Source: JBCCOW01 sp038749105 (GTDB lineage: Bacteria > Planctomycetota > Phycisphaerae > Phycisphaerales > Phycisphaeraceae). Taken from it: a stretch of DNA of 64,000 bases. The notes beneath the pieces were generated by a model, which did not search any database, had not been told where the DNA came from, and saw only the letters and a list, made by a program, of their open reading frames with translations. Shown piece after piece: positions 32,049 through 40,626 of this stretch (position 1 is the first letter of the stretch; every line of letters starts with the position of its first letter). Position numbers and translations under genes: made by a program. Where the stretch lies: the NCBI GenBank assembly GCA_038749105.1, contig JBCDIM010000010.1:15146-79145 (forward strand), read 5' to 3'.

Positions 32049-33059
32049 CTAGACCTGCGTCGGGTCCGGCCGATACACCCGCGTCTCCAGCGCCCAGACC
32101 TTCTCGGTGAAGTCGCCGCCGAGCTCCGACGACTTGGCGTGGCCGCCGCGGTCCGCGACGCCCAGTGTCAGGTTCATCTTCGCGTCAAGACTGTCCAGCA
32201 GCGAGATGAAGATCGCCTCGGGCGTGGCCGGGATCTTGAGGGCGCCGTACTCCGCTTGCCCGTGATGCGAAAAGATGATGTGCTCGAGCACCGTGAGCAG
32301 CGGGGGGGTCAGCGCGACCGCCGCCTCGCCGAGCTCGGGGTCTTCGCAGGCCTTGGCCTTCTCCGCCAGCATCGTTACACCCCGCCCGATGTGCCCGACC
32401 AGCTGCCCGTCGGTCGTGTACCCGAACCCTTGCTCCCAGGTCAGCTCCTTGCACTTGCCCAGGTCGTGCAGGAACAGGCCCATCAGCACGACGTCCCGGT
32501 TCACGCCGGGGTAGAGCGGCAGCAGCGCATCGGCCCCACGCAGCAGGCTCAGGGTGTGCTCCAGCAGCCCGCCCAGGTAGGCGTGGTGCAGGGTCTGGGC
32601 CGCGGGGGCCTGGCAGAAGGCGTCCATCAGCGGCCCGTCCTCGAAGTACCGGTCCCGCAGGCACGCCAGCCCCGCGTGCTCGATCGTCCCGAGGACCCGC
32701 ACCACTTCGGCAAACATCTGGTCCACGTCCTGCTCGGTCGAGGGAAGCAGCTCCCGCAGCTCGTCGGGCGTCGGCTCGTGCGTGCGGATCTGGTTCACGA
32801 TGATCTGCATCTCGCCCTGGTAGGGCTGGCTCTGGCCCTCGATGTAGACGAAGCCATCGGTCGGCAGCGAGCGGAAGAGCTGCTCGGTGGTGTTCCACAT
32901 CCGGGCCGGGGTGCGCCCGGTCTTGTCGGCGAGGAGCATCTTGAGGTAGGGCTTGCCGGCCTTGGTCTGCCCGAGCTGACAGTTCTGGATGGCGTAGACG
33001 CCGGCGAGCAGCTGGGCGGCTTCGAGGTGGGCGATCGGGGTGCGGATGGCATTGGGCAT
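32049..33059 (-). CDS. OB-fold and HD-domain 3'-5' exoribonuclease, YhaM type
   Basis: 336 residues. Residues about 15-95 are an OB fold (GQTKAGKPYLKMLLADKTGR, FVYIEGQSQPYQG) and the rest an HD phosphohydrolase domain: HHAYLGGLLEHTLSLL, GLFLHDLGKCKEL, LEHIIFSHHGQAEYG and SLLDSLDAKMNL. The combination is that of YhaM, a metal-dependent 3'-5' exonuclease that trims RNA. The HD motif residues are all present. It follows bamA with a 45-base gap on the same strand. Confidence 0.88.
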   Translation of the reverse strand: MPNAIRTPIAHLEAAQLLAGVYAIQNCQLGQTKAGKPYLKMLLADKTGRTPARMWNTTEQLFRSLPTDGFVYIEGQSQPYQGEMQIIVNQIRTHEPTPDELRELLPSTEQDVDQMFAEVVRVLGTIEHAGLACLRDRYFEDGPLMDAFCQAPAAQTLHHAYLGGLLEHTLSLLRGADALLPLYPGVNRDVVLMGLFLHDLGKCKELTWEQGFGYTTDGQLVGHIGRGVTMLAEKAKACEDPELGEAAVALTPPLLTVLEHIIFSHHGQAEYGALKIPATPEAIFISLLDSLDAKMNLTLGVADRGGHAKSSELGGDFTEKVWALETRVYRPDPTQV

Positions 33060-33103
33060 GGGGGGTCTTCTTCAATCGGGCAGGGCTCAGGCCTGCGATA
33101 TCG

Positions 33104-35467
33104 CTACCGGAACGGGATCGCCAGGTCGAACGACACGACCTGTTCCTCGTCCGTTTCTTCACTGAGCAGCGGCAACGCGAAGTCGATCGCGAACGGGGCC
33201 TGCCCGAAGAACGGCACCTTGAACCGCACCCCCGTCCCGATCGACAGCCGCCAGTCCTCAACGTCCGGCTCATCGAGCACCGTGCCCATGTCGGTAAAGA
33301 ACGCCCACCGCACCACGTCCCCCTGCACCGGGAACGTGTACTCCGCCCGGCCCACCAGCGAGAACTGCCCGCCCACAAACTGGTCCGACAACGCCCCGTT
33401 GGTCTGCACCCCCCGTGGCCCCGCCCCGCGGTTGTTGAACCCCCGCAGCGACCGGTGCCCCCCCGCGAAGAACCGCTCGAAGATCGGCGCCTCGTCTTGC
33501 TGCGGGATGTACCCCGTCTCCACCCCGATGAAGAACACCGTCTTCCGGCCAAGGTAGTCTTCTTCGATCGTCCAGTACTTCGACCCCGTGAACTGTAGCT
33601 TCGTGAAGTCGTAGTCCCCGCCCAACACACCGATCTGTTCCACGCGTGCCTCGAACCGGCTCCCCCGTGTCGGGCTCAGCGGGATGTCCAGCGTCGAACG
33701 CACCACCCCGAAGCCCAGCCCCGAGATCACCGACTCCCCCTGCACCTCGAACACGTCCACCGGCGCGTCCGTGTCGATCTCGCTGACGTCCACCTCCTCC
33801 ATCCGGGTCGACACCGACGCCGACCAGATGTCCCCGAACCGGCGGCCCACCCCGATCCGGCCGATGATCCGGCCCTCGTCGAAGTCCTCACGCTCCCGGT
33901 TGAAGAACGTGAACGCCAGGTCCAGGAAGTAGTCGGACTCCATAAAGAACGGGTCCCGCCAACGCACGCTGTACCGGTTGAACTCGTCCCCCGGCTGCAA
34001 CGCCAGCTCGAACAGCTGACCGCCCCCGCGGAACGACCGGTTGTTGAAGAACTCCTCAAGCGTCTCCGGCGTGTCCAGGATGTCGAAGTTCCGCTGCGTC
34101 ACCGAGATCTCGCCGATCAGCCCGACGTCCGAGCTCACCCCCACGCCCAGCCCGATCCGGCCCGTGTTCGTCTCCTTCACCTCCACCAGCACGTCCCGTA
34201 CCGGGTCGCCCGGCTCACCGAGGATCGTGATCACCCCCTCCTGGAAATACTGCGAGTTCGCGATCCGCCGACGCGTCCGGTCGAGCTCCCGCAGATTGAA
34301 CGGCCGGCCCGGCTCCAGGCCCCGCAGCTCCCGCAGCAGCACCCGCGTCTGCGTGAGCTCGTTGCCCCGAGGGATCACCTTCCCGACCCGCGTCACCTCC
34401 CCCTCGTCGATCGTCACCAGCAGGTCCACCACCGGCCGGTCGCCGTCAAACAGCCGATCGATCCGCACCGTCGTATCGATGTAGCCCAGGTCGCCGTACA
34501 TCAGCCGGACAATCCGGATCGACCGCTCCACCGCACGCACATTGAACGCCGCGCCCGGCGACAGCTCCAGACGCAGCTGGACCTGCTCGTCGGTGAACTG
34601 ACGGTTCCCCCGCACCGTCACGTTGCCCACCCGGTACTGACGCCCCTCCTCCACAATAAAACGCACCACCGCATCCCGGCCGTCGGGCGAAATCTGGATC
34701 TCTCGGCCCACCTGCCCGTCCAGATACCCCCGCTCCCGCAGGAAGTCGCGGATCCGTGCCACGTCCTGATCCAGCTGGTCCAGGTTCAGCTCGCCCTTCC
34801 GGAGCAGCCAGATGTACGTCTTCGTCCGCACCTGGCTCAACAGCAACCCGCCCGGAAACACCGAATTGCCTTCGACCTGGAACGCCTTGATCCGGACCTT
34901 CGGCCCCTCCACGATCCGTACCAGCAGCACCCGCTCATTCTCCAGGAGCTCCTCGTCGATCCGCACGCTCGCCGCGAAATAGCCCTCTGCCTGATACAGC
35001 CGCTTGATCTGCTGGATCCCGCGGTCCATGGCGAACTCTTCAACCGGGTCGCCCGGCCGAAGGATCAGCACCGCCGACAGCTCCTGGTCCGTTAACGCCC
35101 GGTTGCCCACGAACTGCACATCCGCCAGCACCGCCGCCTCCACAAACCGGTAGGTCAGGATCACATGCGTGCCCCGCCGCTCGGGGTCGTCCCGGGCCGT
35201 GATCTCGATGCTCCTGAATCGAACCAGGAAGTTCAGCCGCCGCACGTCCCCCTGCCGCACCTCCGCCCGGTTCGGGTCGCCCACCCGCATCCGGATCTGG
35301 TTCTCCACCAGCTGCCGGCTCACCGCCTGCAACCCCTCCAGCTCGATCGCCGAGACGATCCGGCCCTCAAACCCGCCCCCCGCCGCTTCTTGGGCCCCCG
35401 CCGCACCGCCCACACAGACCGCCCCCGCCATACTCAGCGTCCACCACACCATCCGGGCCCAGCTCAC
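33104..35467 (-). CDS. bamA: Outer membrane protein assembly factor BamA (Omp85 family)
   Basis: BamA inserts beta-barrel proteins into the outer membrane. The 787-residue protein has a signal peptide (VWWTLSMAGAVCVGGAAGA), five POTRA-like repeats (from GRIVSAIELEGLQAVSR to about residue 415) and a C-terminal barrel with the loop-6 motif LRGFNNRGAGPRG (usually VRGF) and a final aromatic-ending strand (SFDLAIPF). It is direct evidence for a Gram-negative-type envelope. The GTG at 35467 or the ATG at 35452 may be the start. It is divergent from rplU. Confidence 0.93.
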   Translation of the reverse strand: MSWARMVWWTLSMAGAVCVGGAAGAQEAAGGGFEGRIVSAIELEGLQAVSRQLVENQIRMRVGDPNRAEVRQGDVRRLNFLVRFRSIEITARDDPERRGTHVILTYRFVEAAVLADVQFVGNRALTDQELSAVLILRPGDPVEEFAMDRGIQQIKRLYQAEGYFAASVRIDEELLENERVLLVRIVEGPKVRIKAFQVEGNSVFPGGLLLSQVRTKTYIWLLRKGELNLDQLDQDVARIRDFLRERGYLDGQVGREIQISPDGRDAVVRFIVEEGRQYRVGNVTVRGNRQFTDEQVQLRLELSPGAAFNVRAVERSIRIVRLMYGDLGYIDTTVRIDRLFDGDRPVVDLLVTIDEGEVTRVGKVIPRGNELTQTRVLLRELRGLEPGRPFNLRELDRTRRRIANSQYFQEGVITILGEPGDPVRDVLVEVKETNTGRIGLGVGVSSDVGLIGEISVTQRNFDILDTPETLEEFFNNRSFRGGGQLFELALQPGDEFNRYSVRWRDPFFMESDYFLDLAFTFFNREREDFDEGRIIGRIGVGRRFGDIWSASVSTRMEEVDVSEIDTDAPVDVFEVQGESVISGLGFGVVRSTLDIPLSPTRGSRFEARVEQIGVLGGDYDFTKLQFTGSKYWTIEEDYLGRKTVFFIGVETGYIPQQDEAPIFERFFAGGHRSLRGFNNRGAGPRGVQTNGALSDQFVGGQFSLVGRAEYTFPVQGDVVRWAFFTDMGTVLDEPDVEDWRLSIGTGVRFKVPFFGQAPFAIDFALPLLSEETDEEQVVSFDLAIPFR

Positions 35468-35562
35468 GCCACGTCGCAGCGTTCAGTCTCCTAAAAACCG
35501 TCAAACACGGAGTGTAGCCCATCCCAGCCCCCACCACTCCCGGCCTTCTCACACCACGACTC

Positions 35563-35590
35563 TTGCAGAAAATGCCGCCTCCGCTACACT
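35563..35590 (+). promoter_or_regulatory. Probable promoter of rplU
   Basis: TTGCAG (35563-35568) and TACACT (35585-35590) are separated by 16 bases, 65 bases upstream of the rplU start. Confidence 0.55.
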
Positions 35591-35655
35591 ACTCGGCTCG
35601 GCTAAACCGCCCTCACCCAACCCTCTTATCCCCCCAGCCAACCCCCGAGGCCCCG

Positions 35656-35976
35656 ATGTTTGCCATCATCGAAGACAGCGGCACCCAGATCAAGGTTTCC
35701 GAAGGCGACGTCATCGACATCGACCGTCGTGAGCTCGGCGATGAAGACATCGCCCTGACCTTCGACCGTGTGGTCTACCTCTCCACCGACGACGACAAGG
35801 CCCCCACCATCGGTGCCCCTTACGTCGATGGCGCTAAGGTCGAGGCCGACATCCTCGAAGAGGGCCGGACCGCCAAGGTCGACGTCGTGAAGTTCAAGCG
35901 TCGCAAGGGCTACCACCGCAAGCGTGGTCACCGGCAGGACTTCATCCGCGTCCGCGTCACCAGCATCTCCGCCTGA
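35656..35976 (+). CDS. rplU: 50S ribosomal protein L21
   Basis: 106 residues: MFAIIEDSGTQIKVSEGDVI at the start, then FDRVVYLSTDD and the basic RNA-binding FKRRKGYHRKRGHRQDF followed by RVRVTSI. This is L21, which binds 23S rRNA. rpmA (L27), its usual partner, does not follow; a terminator and lepA come next. The ATG at 35656 is the family start. Confidence 0.97.
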   Translation: MFAIIEDSGTQIKVSEGDVIDIDRRELGDEDIALTFDRVVYLSTDDDKAPTIGAPYVDGAKVEADILEEGRTAKVDVVKFKRRKGYHRKRGHRQDFIRVRVTSISA

Positions 35977-36006
35977 CGCCACCCACTCTCCGAACCCACC
36001 CGCAAG

Positions 36007-36032
36007 CCGGCGATCCCCGATCGCCGGTTTTT
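36007..36032 (+). terminator. Rho-independent terminator after rplU
   Basis: A perfect 9-bp stem (CCGGCGATC, 36007-36015, with 36019-36027) and a CCC loop, followed by five Ts. Confidence 0.9.
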
Positions 36033-36071
36033 GCTTATATCCGATGCCCTCGATCCCGCCGATCAGACCTC

Positions 36072-36077
36072 TATAAT
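36072..36077 (+). promoter_or_regulatory. Consensus -10 (TATAAT) upstream of lepA
   Basis: A perfect TATAAT stands out in this GC-rich sequence, 41 bases before the lepA start. No good -35 is seen; TCGATC (36050-36055) has the right spacing. Confidence 0.5.
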
Positions 36078-36117
36078 TCCCGGCTCCCACCCACACCCCA
36101 CCTCCCACCGCGACCCC

Positions 36118-37932
36118 ATGCCCGCCGCCGACCACATCCGCAACTTCTGCATCATTGCCCACATCGACCACGGCAAGTCCACCCTCGCCGACCGCATGCT
36201 CATGGGCACCGGGGCCATGGACGAACGCACCAGGCAGGACCAGAAGCTCGACTCGATGGACCTCGAACGCGAACGTGGCATCACCATCAAGGCCGCCGCC
36301 GTCTCCGTCGAGCACGAGTACCAGGGCAAAACCTACGAGCTCAACTTCATCGACACGCCCGGCCACGTCGACTTCCACTACGAAGTCTCCCGCGCCCTCG
36401 CCGCCTGCGAAGGCGCGATCCTCGTCGTCGATGCCACCCAGGGCGTCGAGGCCCAGACCGTTGCCAACCTGTACAAGGCCGTCGACGCCGATCTGGAGCT
36501 CATCCCCGTCATCAACAAGATCGACCTGCCGTCCGCCGAGCCCGAGAAGCGGGCGCTCCAGGTCGAAGAGGTCCTCGGGCTCGACGCCGACGACTGCATC
36601 ATGACGTCCGCCAAGACCGGCGTCGGCGTCTCCGAACTCCTCGACTCCATCTGCGAAAACTTCCCGCCCCCCAAGGGCGACCCCGACCAACCGCTCCAGG
36701 CCCTGATCTTCGACGCCAAATACGACGACTACCGCGGCGTCATCGTCTACTTCCGGGTCGTCAACGGCACGTTCAAGAAGGGCGACCGCGTCCTCATGAT
36801 GGGCGCCAAACGCACCTACCAGGTCACCGAGCTCGGCAAGTTCAAGCCCGACATGCACCCCACGAACGAGCCCTTCGAGGCCGGCGACGTCGGCTACATG
36901 GTCGCGGCCATCAAGTCCCTCGAAGACGTCAACGTCGGCGACACTTTGACGCTCGACACCGCGAGAGCCGAGAGCCCTCTTCCGGGGTACGAAGAGCCGC
37001 AGCCCATGGTCTACTGCGACTTCTACCCCTCCGGCGACACCCAGTTCGACGAGCTCCGCGACGCCATCGCCCGGCTCCACGTCAACGACGCCTCCTTCAA
37101 CTACGAGCCCTCCAACTCCGAAGCCCTCGGCTCCGGCTTCCGCTGCGGGTTCCTCGGCATGCTCCACATGGACATCATCCAGGAACGCCTCGAACGCGAG
37201 GGCAACGTCTCCGTCGTCCAGACCGCCCCCACCGTGACCTACGAGGTCGAGGTCCTCGGCAAGATGGGCGAACGCGAAACCATCCTCATCACCAACCCCG
37301 CCGAACTCCCGGACATGTCCAAGGTCAAGGCCATCCGCGAGCCCATCGTCGCCGCCGAGATCATCACGCCCAACGCCTGCATCGGCGACATCATGAAGCT
37401 CTGCGAGAACCGCCGCGGCATCTACAAGCAGCAAAAGTTCCTCGCCGAGGACCGCCAGATCCTCGAGTACGACCTGCCGCTCGCCGAGATCATCTACGAC
37501 TTCTTCGACAAGCTGAAGTCCATCACCTCCGGCTACGGCACCGTCGACTACCAGGTCACCGGCTTCAACACCGACAACCTCGTCAAGATGGACATCCTCG
37601 TCAACGGCAACCCCGTCGAAGCCCTGTCATTGATCGTCCACCGCACCAAAGCCGAGTTCCGCGGCCGCCACCTCCTCAAGCGCCTCAAGGACCAGATCGA
37701 CCGCCACCTCTTCGAGATCCCATTGCAGGCCGCGATCGGCGGCAAGATCATCGCCCGTGAGACCATCAAGTCCGTGGGCAAGAACGTCACCGCCAAGTGC
37801 TACGGCGGCGACGTCACCCGCAAACGCAAGCTCCTTGAGAAGCAGAAAAAGGGCAAGGAGCGGATGAAGAAGGTCGGCTCCGTCGACATCCCCCAGGAAG
37901 CCTTCATGTCCGTCCTCGATACAGGGGACTAG
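36118..37932 (+). CDS. lepA: Elongation factor 4 (LepA), ribosome back-translocating GTPase
   Basis: 604 residues. G-domain motifs: IIAHIDHGKSTLADRML (G1), RERGITI (G2), DTPGHVDF (G3), NKIDLP (G4) and SAKTG (G5). The LepA-specific C-terminal domain is present and ends RMKKVGSVDIPQEAFMSVL. EF4 acts on stalled or mispositioned ribosomes. The ATG at 36118 (MPAADHIRNF) precedes the G1 motif directly. Confidence 0.97.
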   Translation: MPAADHIRNFCIIAHIDHGKSTLADRMLMGTGAMDERTRQDQKLDSMDLERERGITIKAAAVSVEHEYQGKTYELNFIDTPGHVDFHYEVSRALAACEGAILVVDATQGVEAQTVANLYKAVDADLELIPVINKIDLPSAEPEKRALQVEEVLGLDADDCIMTSAKTGVGVSELLDSICENFPPPKGDPDQPLQALIFDAKYDDYRGVIVYFRVVNGTFKKGDRVLMMGAKRTYQVTELGKFKPDMHPTNEPFEAGDVGYMVAAIKSLEDVNVGDTLTLDTARAESPLPGYEEPQPMVYCDFYPSGDTQFDELRDAIARLHVNDASFNYEPSNSEALGSGFRCGFLGMLHMDIIQERLEREGNVSVVQTAPTVTYEVEVLGKMGERETILITNPAELPDMSKVKAIREPIVAAEIITPNACIGDIMKLCENRRGIYKQQKFLAEDRQILEYDLPLAEIIYDFFDKLKSITSGYGTVDYQVTGFNTDNLVKMDILVNGNPVEALSLIVHRTKAEFRGRHLLKRLKDQIDRHLFEIPLQAAIGGKIIARETIKSVGKNVTAKCYGGDVTRKRKLLEKQKKGKERMKKVGSVDIPQEAFMSVLDTGD

Positions 37933-37939
37933 GCGCACT

Positions 37940-37957
37940 GTATAGCGCTTGATATAC
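37940..37957. promoter_or_regulatory. Inverted repeat upstream of hicA (possible HicB operator)
   Basis: GTATA (37940-37944) and TATAC (37953-37957) flank an 8-base centre containing AGCGCT. The second arm overlaps a possible -10 (ATATACT). Toxin-antitoxin operons are usually repressed at such sites. Confidence 0.4.
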
Positions 37958-38017
37958 TGAATCTTTCCGCCGGTGATGAGGCACTGGCAGTCACTCCGTT
38001 AGCAAGGAGGCTGTCTT

Positions 38018-38233
38018 ATGCCCTCACCCATCCCGTTCAGGAAAGTCCGCAAGCTGCTCGAGTCCGCCGGCTGGAAGCTCGACCACGTCCGTGGTTCTCA
38101 TCACATCTTCAGACGACCCGGACAAGGTCTAATCAGCATCCCGGTTCACCGCAATCAGGTGAAGGCCCACTATGCCAAGATCGCCCAAAAAGCCGCCGAC
38201 GAAGCCAAAGGCCAAGGCCAAGACGCCGGATGA
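38018..38233 (+). CDS. hicA: HicA toxin, mRNA interferase
   Basis: 71 residues with the double-stranded-RNA-binding-like HicA fold: FRKVRKLLESAGWKLDHVRG, then SHHIFRRPG containing the catalytic His, and ISIPVHRNQVKAHYAKI. HicA cleaves mRNA when not bound by HicB. A strong AAGGAGG site stands 6 bases before the ATG. It overlaps hicB by 62 bases. Confidence 0.92.
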   Translation: MPSPIPFRKVRKLLESAGWKLDHVRGSHHIFRRPGQGLISIPVHRNQVKAHYAKIAQKAADEAKGQGQDAG

Positions 38234-38618
38234 CGCATATCTCCGCCGCGACTTCGAGCCCAAGCTCTGGAAGAAAGCCCAACAGATCGCAGGGACCTAC
38301 ACCTTCATCTCGAAGTACGACCCGGATGAAGCGTGCTACTTCGGCCGCACTCTAGAGATGCCCCGCGTCATGGCCGACGGTCTGACACCCGAAGCCTGCC
38401 TGAAAGAAACGCTTCTGGCCACAGCCCTGTCTGTGGCGGTCTTGCTGGAAGACGACGAACGGCCACCCGCTCCACTCTCTGACCAGAAGCGGACTTCTCA
38501 ATTGAACGTGCGTCTTACGGCCGATGAAAAGCTCCGCATCGAAGAGGCCGCCCGCGCCGCGGGCTTCCGCGGCGTGTCAGACTTCGTCCGCTCGGCCGCC
38601 CTCGACAAAGCAAGCTGA
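38172..38618 (+). CDS. hicB: HicB antitoxin
   Basis: 148 residues. A Lys-rich N-terminus (MPRSPKKPPTKPKAKAK) is followed by the partial RNase-H-like HicB fold (YDPDEACYFGRTLEMPRVMA, DGLTPEACLKETLLATALS) and a C-terminal ribbon-helix-helix type DNA-binding part (QLNVRLTADEKLRIEEAARA). It should neutralise HicA and repress the operon. The start at 38172 overlaps hicA; there is no later Met before the conserved domain. Confidence 0.9.
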   Translation: MPRSPKKPPTKPKAKAKTPDDAYLRRDFEPKLWKKAQQIAGTYTFISKYDPDEACYFGRTLEMPRVMADGLTPEACLKETLLATALSVAVLLEDDERPPAPLSDQKRTSQLNVRLTADEKLRIEEAARAAGFRGVSDFVRSAALDKAS

Positions 38619-38892
38619 ACCGATCGTCCCCGAACCGGCAAAGCGTTGGTGATCCACGCGACGTCGGGTATATTGCGGTGTGCGGAAGCCCGGTTTCGGG
38701 GCCGCGTTGATGCGTCTTGTTTCGTTTTGATTCGTTCGCTTTTGTATCTCTATTTAGATCAGGCCGCGGCGTTTGCCGCCTTGTTTCCCAATCGAACCGT
38801 GTGTTTCCTGCGGCACGCCCACGCGTGACGTGACCCCCCATCTGTTCAACCCTTGGTTTGCTTCAACCGTTTCCCTCTAACCCGGAGTGCTT

Positions 38893-40401
38893 ATGTCTGT
38901 TGTCGATCTCTCTCCCGCTTTGCAAAACTCGCCGGTCATTGACTTCCTGAGCCGGCCCAAGCAGCTGCTCATCAATAACCAGTGGGTCGATACCGACTCG
39001 GGCGAGACGTTCGCCGTGTACGACCCGGCGACGGGCGAAGAGATCGCCCAGTGTGCGGCGGGCAACGCGGCCGACGTCGATCGTGCGGTCAAAGCGGCGC
39101 GGAAGGCGTTCGACGAAGGCCCGTGGACACGGATGACCTCGAGCGAGCGCGGCAAGATCATCTGGAAGCTCGGCGACCTGCTCGAAGAACACCTTGATGA
39201 GTTCGCCCAGCTCGAGACGCTCGACAACGGCAAGCCGTTCGGCGTCGCTCAGGCCGCAGACGTGCCGTTGGCGGTGGACATGTTCCGGTACATGGCCGGG
39301 TGGACGACGAAGATCGAGGGCGACACGATCCCCATCACGGTGCCGTACACGCCCGGTGCTCGGTACCACGCCTATACGCGGAAGGAGCCGGTCGGCGTCG
39401 CGGCGCAGATCACGCCGTGGAACTTCCCGCTGCTGATGGTGGCCTGGAAGCTGGCGCCCGCGCTCGCGGCCGGCTGCACGATCGTGCTCAAGCCCGCCGA
39501 GCAGACCCCGCTCTCGGCCCTGCGGCTGGGTGACCTGATCCTCGAGGCCGGGTTCCCCGAGGGCGTGGTCAACATCGTCACCGGGCTCGGCGAAGACGCC
39601 GGCGCTCCGCTGACCGCTCACCCGATGGTCGACAAGGTCGCCTTCACCGGCAGCACCGAGGTCGGCAAGATGATCGTGCACGCCGCGGCCGACAACCTCA
39701 AGAAGGTCACGCTCGAGCTGGGCGGCAAGAGCCCGAACGTGATCTACCCCGATGCTGATTTGGATACGGCTATTCCGGGGGCCGCCAACGCGATCTTCTT
39801 CAACCACGGCCAGTGCTGCTGTGCCGGCAGCCGGCTGTTCGCGCACCACAGCGTCTACGACCGGGTCGTCGAGGGTGTGTCGAAGCACGCGGACAGCCTC
39901 AAGCTCGGCAGCGGCTTCGAGTCGGACACCGACATGGGCCCACTGGTCTCGAAGGAGCAGCAGGACCGCGTGGCCGGTTATCTCTCGGCGGGTCAGCGCG
40001 ACGGCGCAACCGCGGCCTGTGGTGGCAACGCCATCGATGGCCCGGGGTATTTCGTGCAGCCCACCGTGCTGACCGACACGAGTGACGACATGTCGGTGGT
40101 GCGTGAAGAGATCTTCGGGCCGGTCGTGGTGGCGACGCCGTTCAAGGATGAGTCCGAACTGCTGCACCGCGCGAACGACACGGACTACGGGTTAGCGGCC
40201 GGCATCTGGACCTCGGACGTGGGCAAGGCCCACCGTTTGGCGGCCGAGCTCAAGGCCGGGACGGTTTGGGTGAACTGCTACAACATCTTCGACGCGGCGC
40301 TGCCGTTCGGGGGTTACAAGCAGTCCGGCTGGGGCCGAGAGATGGGCCACGCCGCGCTGGACAACTACCTCGAGACCAAGAGCGTCGTCGTCTCGATGTA
40401 G
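38893..40401 (+). CDS. NAD(P)-dependent aldehyde dehydrogenase
   Basis: 502 residues of the ALDH superfamily. It has PWNFPLLMVAWKLAPALAAG (the N-ligand), FTGSTEVGK (cofactor site), LELGGKSPN (general-base Glu) and GQCCCAGSR (catalytic Cys). PFGGYKQSGWGREMG closes the domain. It oxidises an aldehyde to the acid; the sequence resembles betaine-aldehyde/retinal-type enzymes but the substrate is not determined. The ATG at 38893 has CCGGAG 6 bases upstream. Confidence 0.93.
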   Translation: MSVVDLSPALQNSPVIDFLSRPKQLLINNQWVDTDSGETFAVYDPATGEEIAQCAAGNAADVDRAVKAARKAFDEGPWTRMTSSERGKIIWKLGDLLEEHLDEFAQLETLDNGKPFGVAQAADVPLAVDMFRYMAGWTTKIEGDTIPITVPYTPGARYHAYTRKEPVGVAAQITPWNFPLLMVAWKLAPALAAGCTIVLKPAEQTPLSALRLGDLILEAGFPEGVVNIVTGLGEDAGAPLTAHPMVDKVAFTGSTEVGKMIVHAAADNLKKVTLELGGKSPNVIYPDADLDTAIPGAANAIFFNHGQCCCAGSRLFAHHSVYDRVVEGVSKHADSLKLGSGFESDTDMGPLVSKEQQDRVAGYLSAGQRDGATAACGGNAIDGPGYFVQPTVLTDTSDDMSVVREEIFGPVVVATPFKDESELLHRANDTDYGLAAGIWTSDVGKAHRLAAELKAGTVWVNCYNIFDAALPFGGYKQSGWGREMGHAALDNYLETKSVVVSM

Positions 40402-40435
40402 CGTTTCGGGTCGTCTTAACCACCACGCTGCAGAG

Positions 40436-40464
40436 AACCGGTCGGTCCATTCGGCCGGTTTTTT
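40436..40464 (+). terminator. Rho-independent terminator after the aldehyde dehydrogenase
   Basis: A 9-bp stem AACCGGTCG (40436-40444) with CGGCCGGTT (40452-40460), one wobble, then a run of Ts to 40464. Confidence 0.85.
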
Positions 40465-40626
40465 CTTGCGCGTTTGTCGATCGAACTGAACCCCCACGAA
40501 CCAGGCCGCGTATCGACGGCTGATTGGATGGCTTGGTCAGTGCGAGAAGCCGGTGTGTTCGGAAGTGAGTGATGGGTCGGCCTGCCGATGCGTGGCAGTT
40601 GCGACTGCCAACCGAAGGGACAAGGG

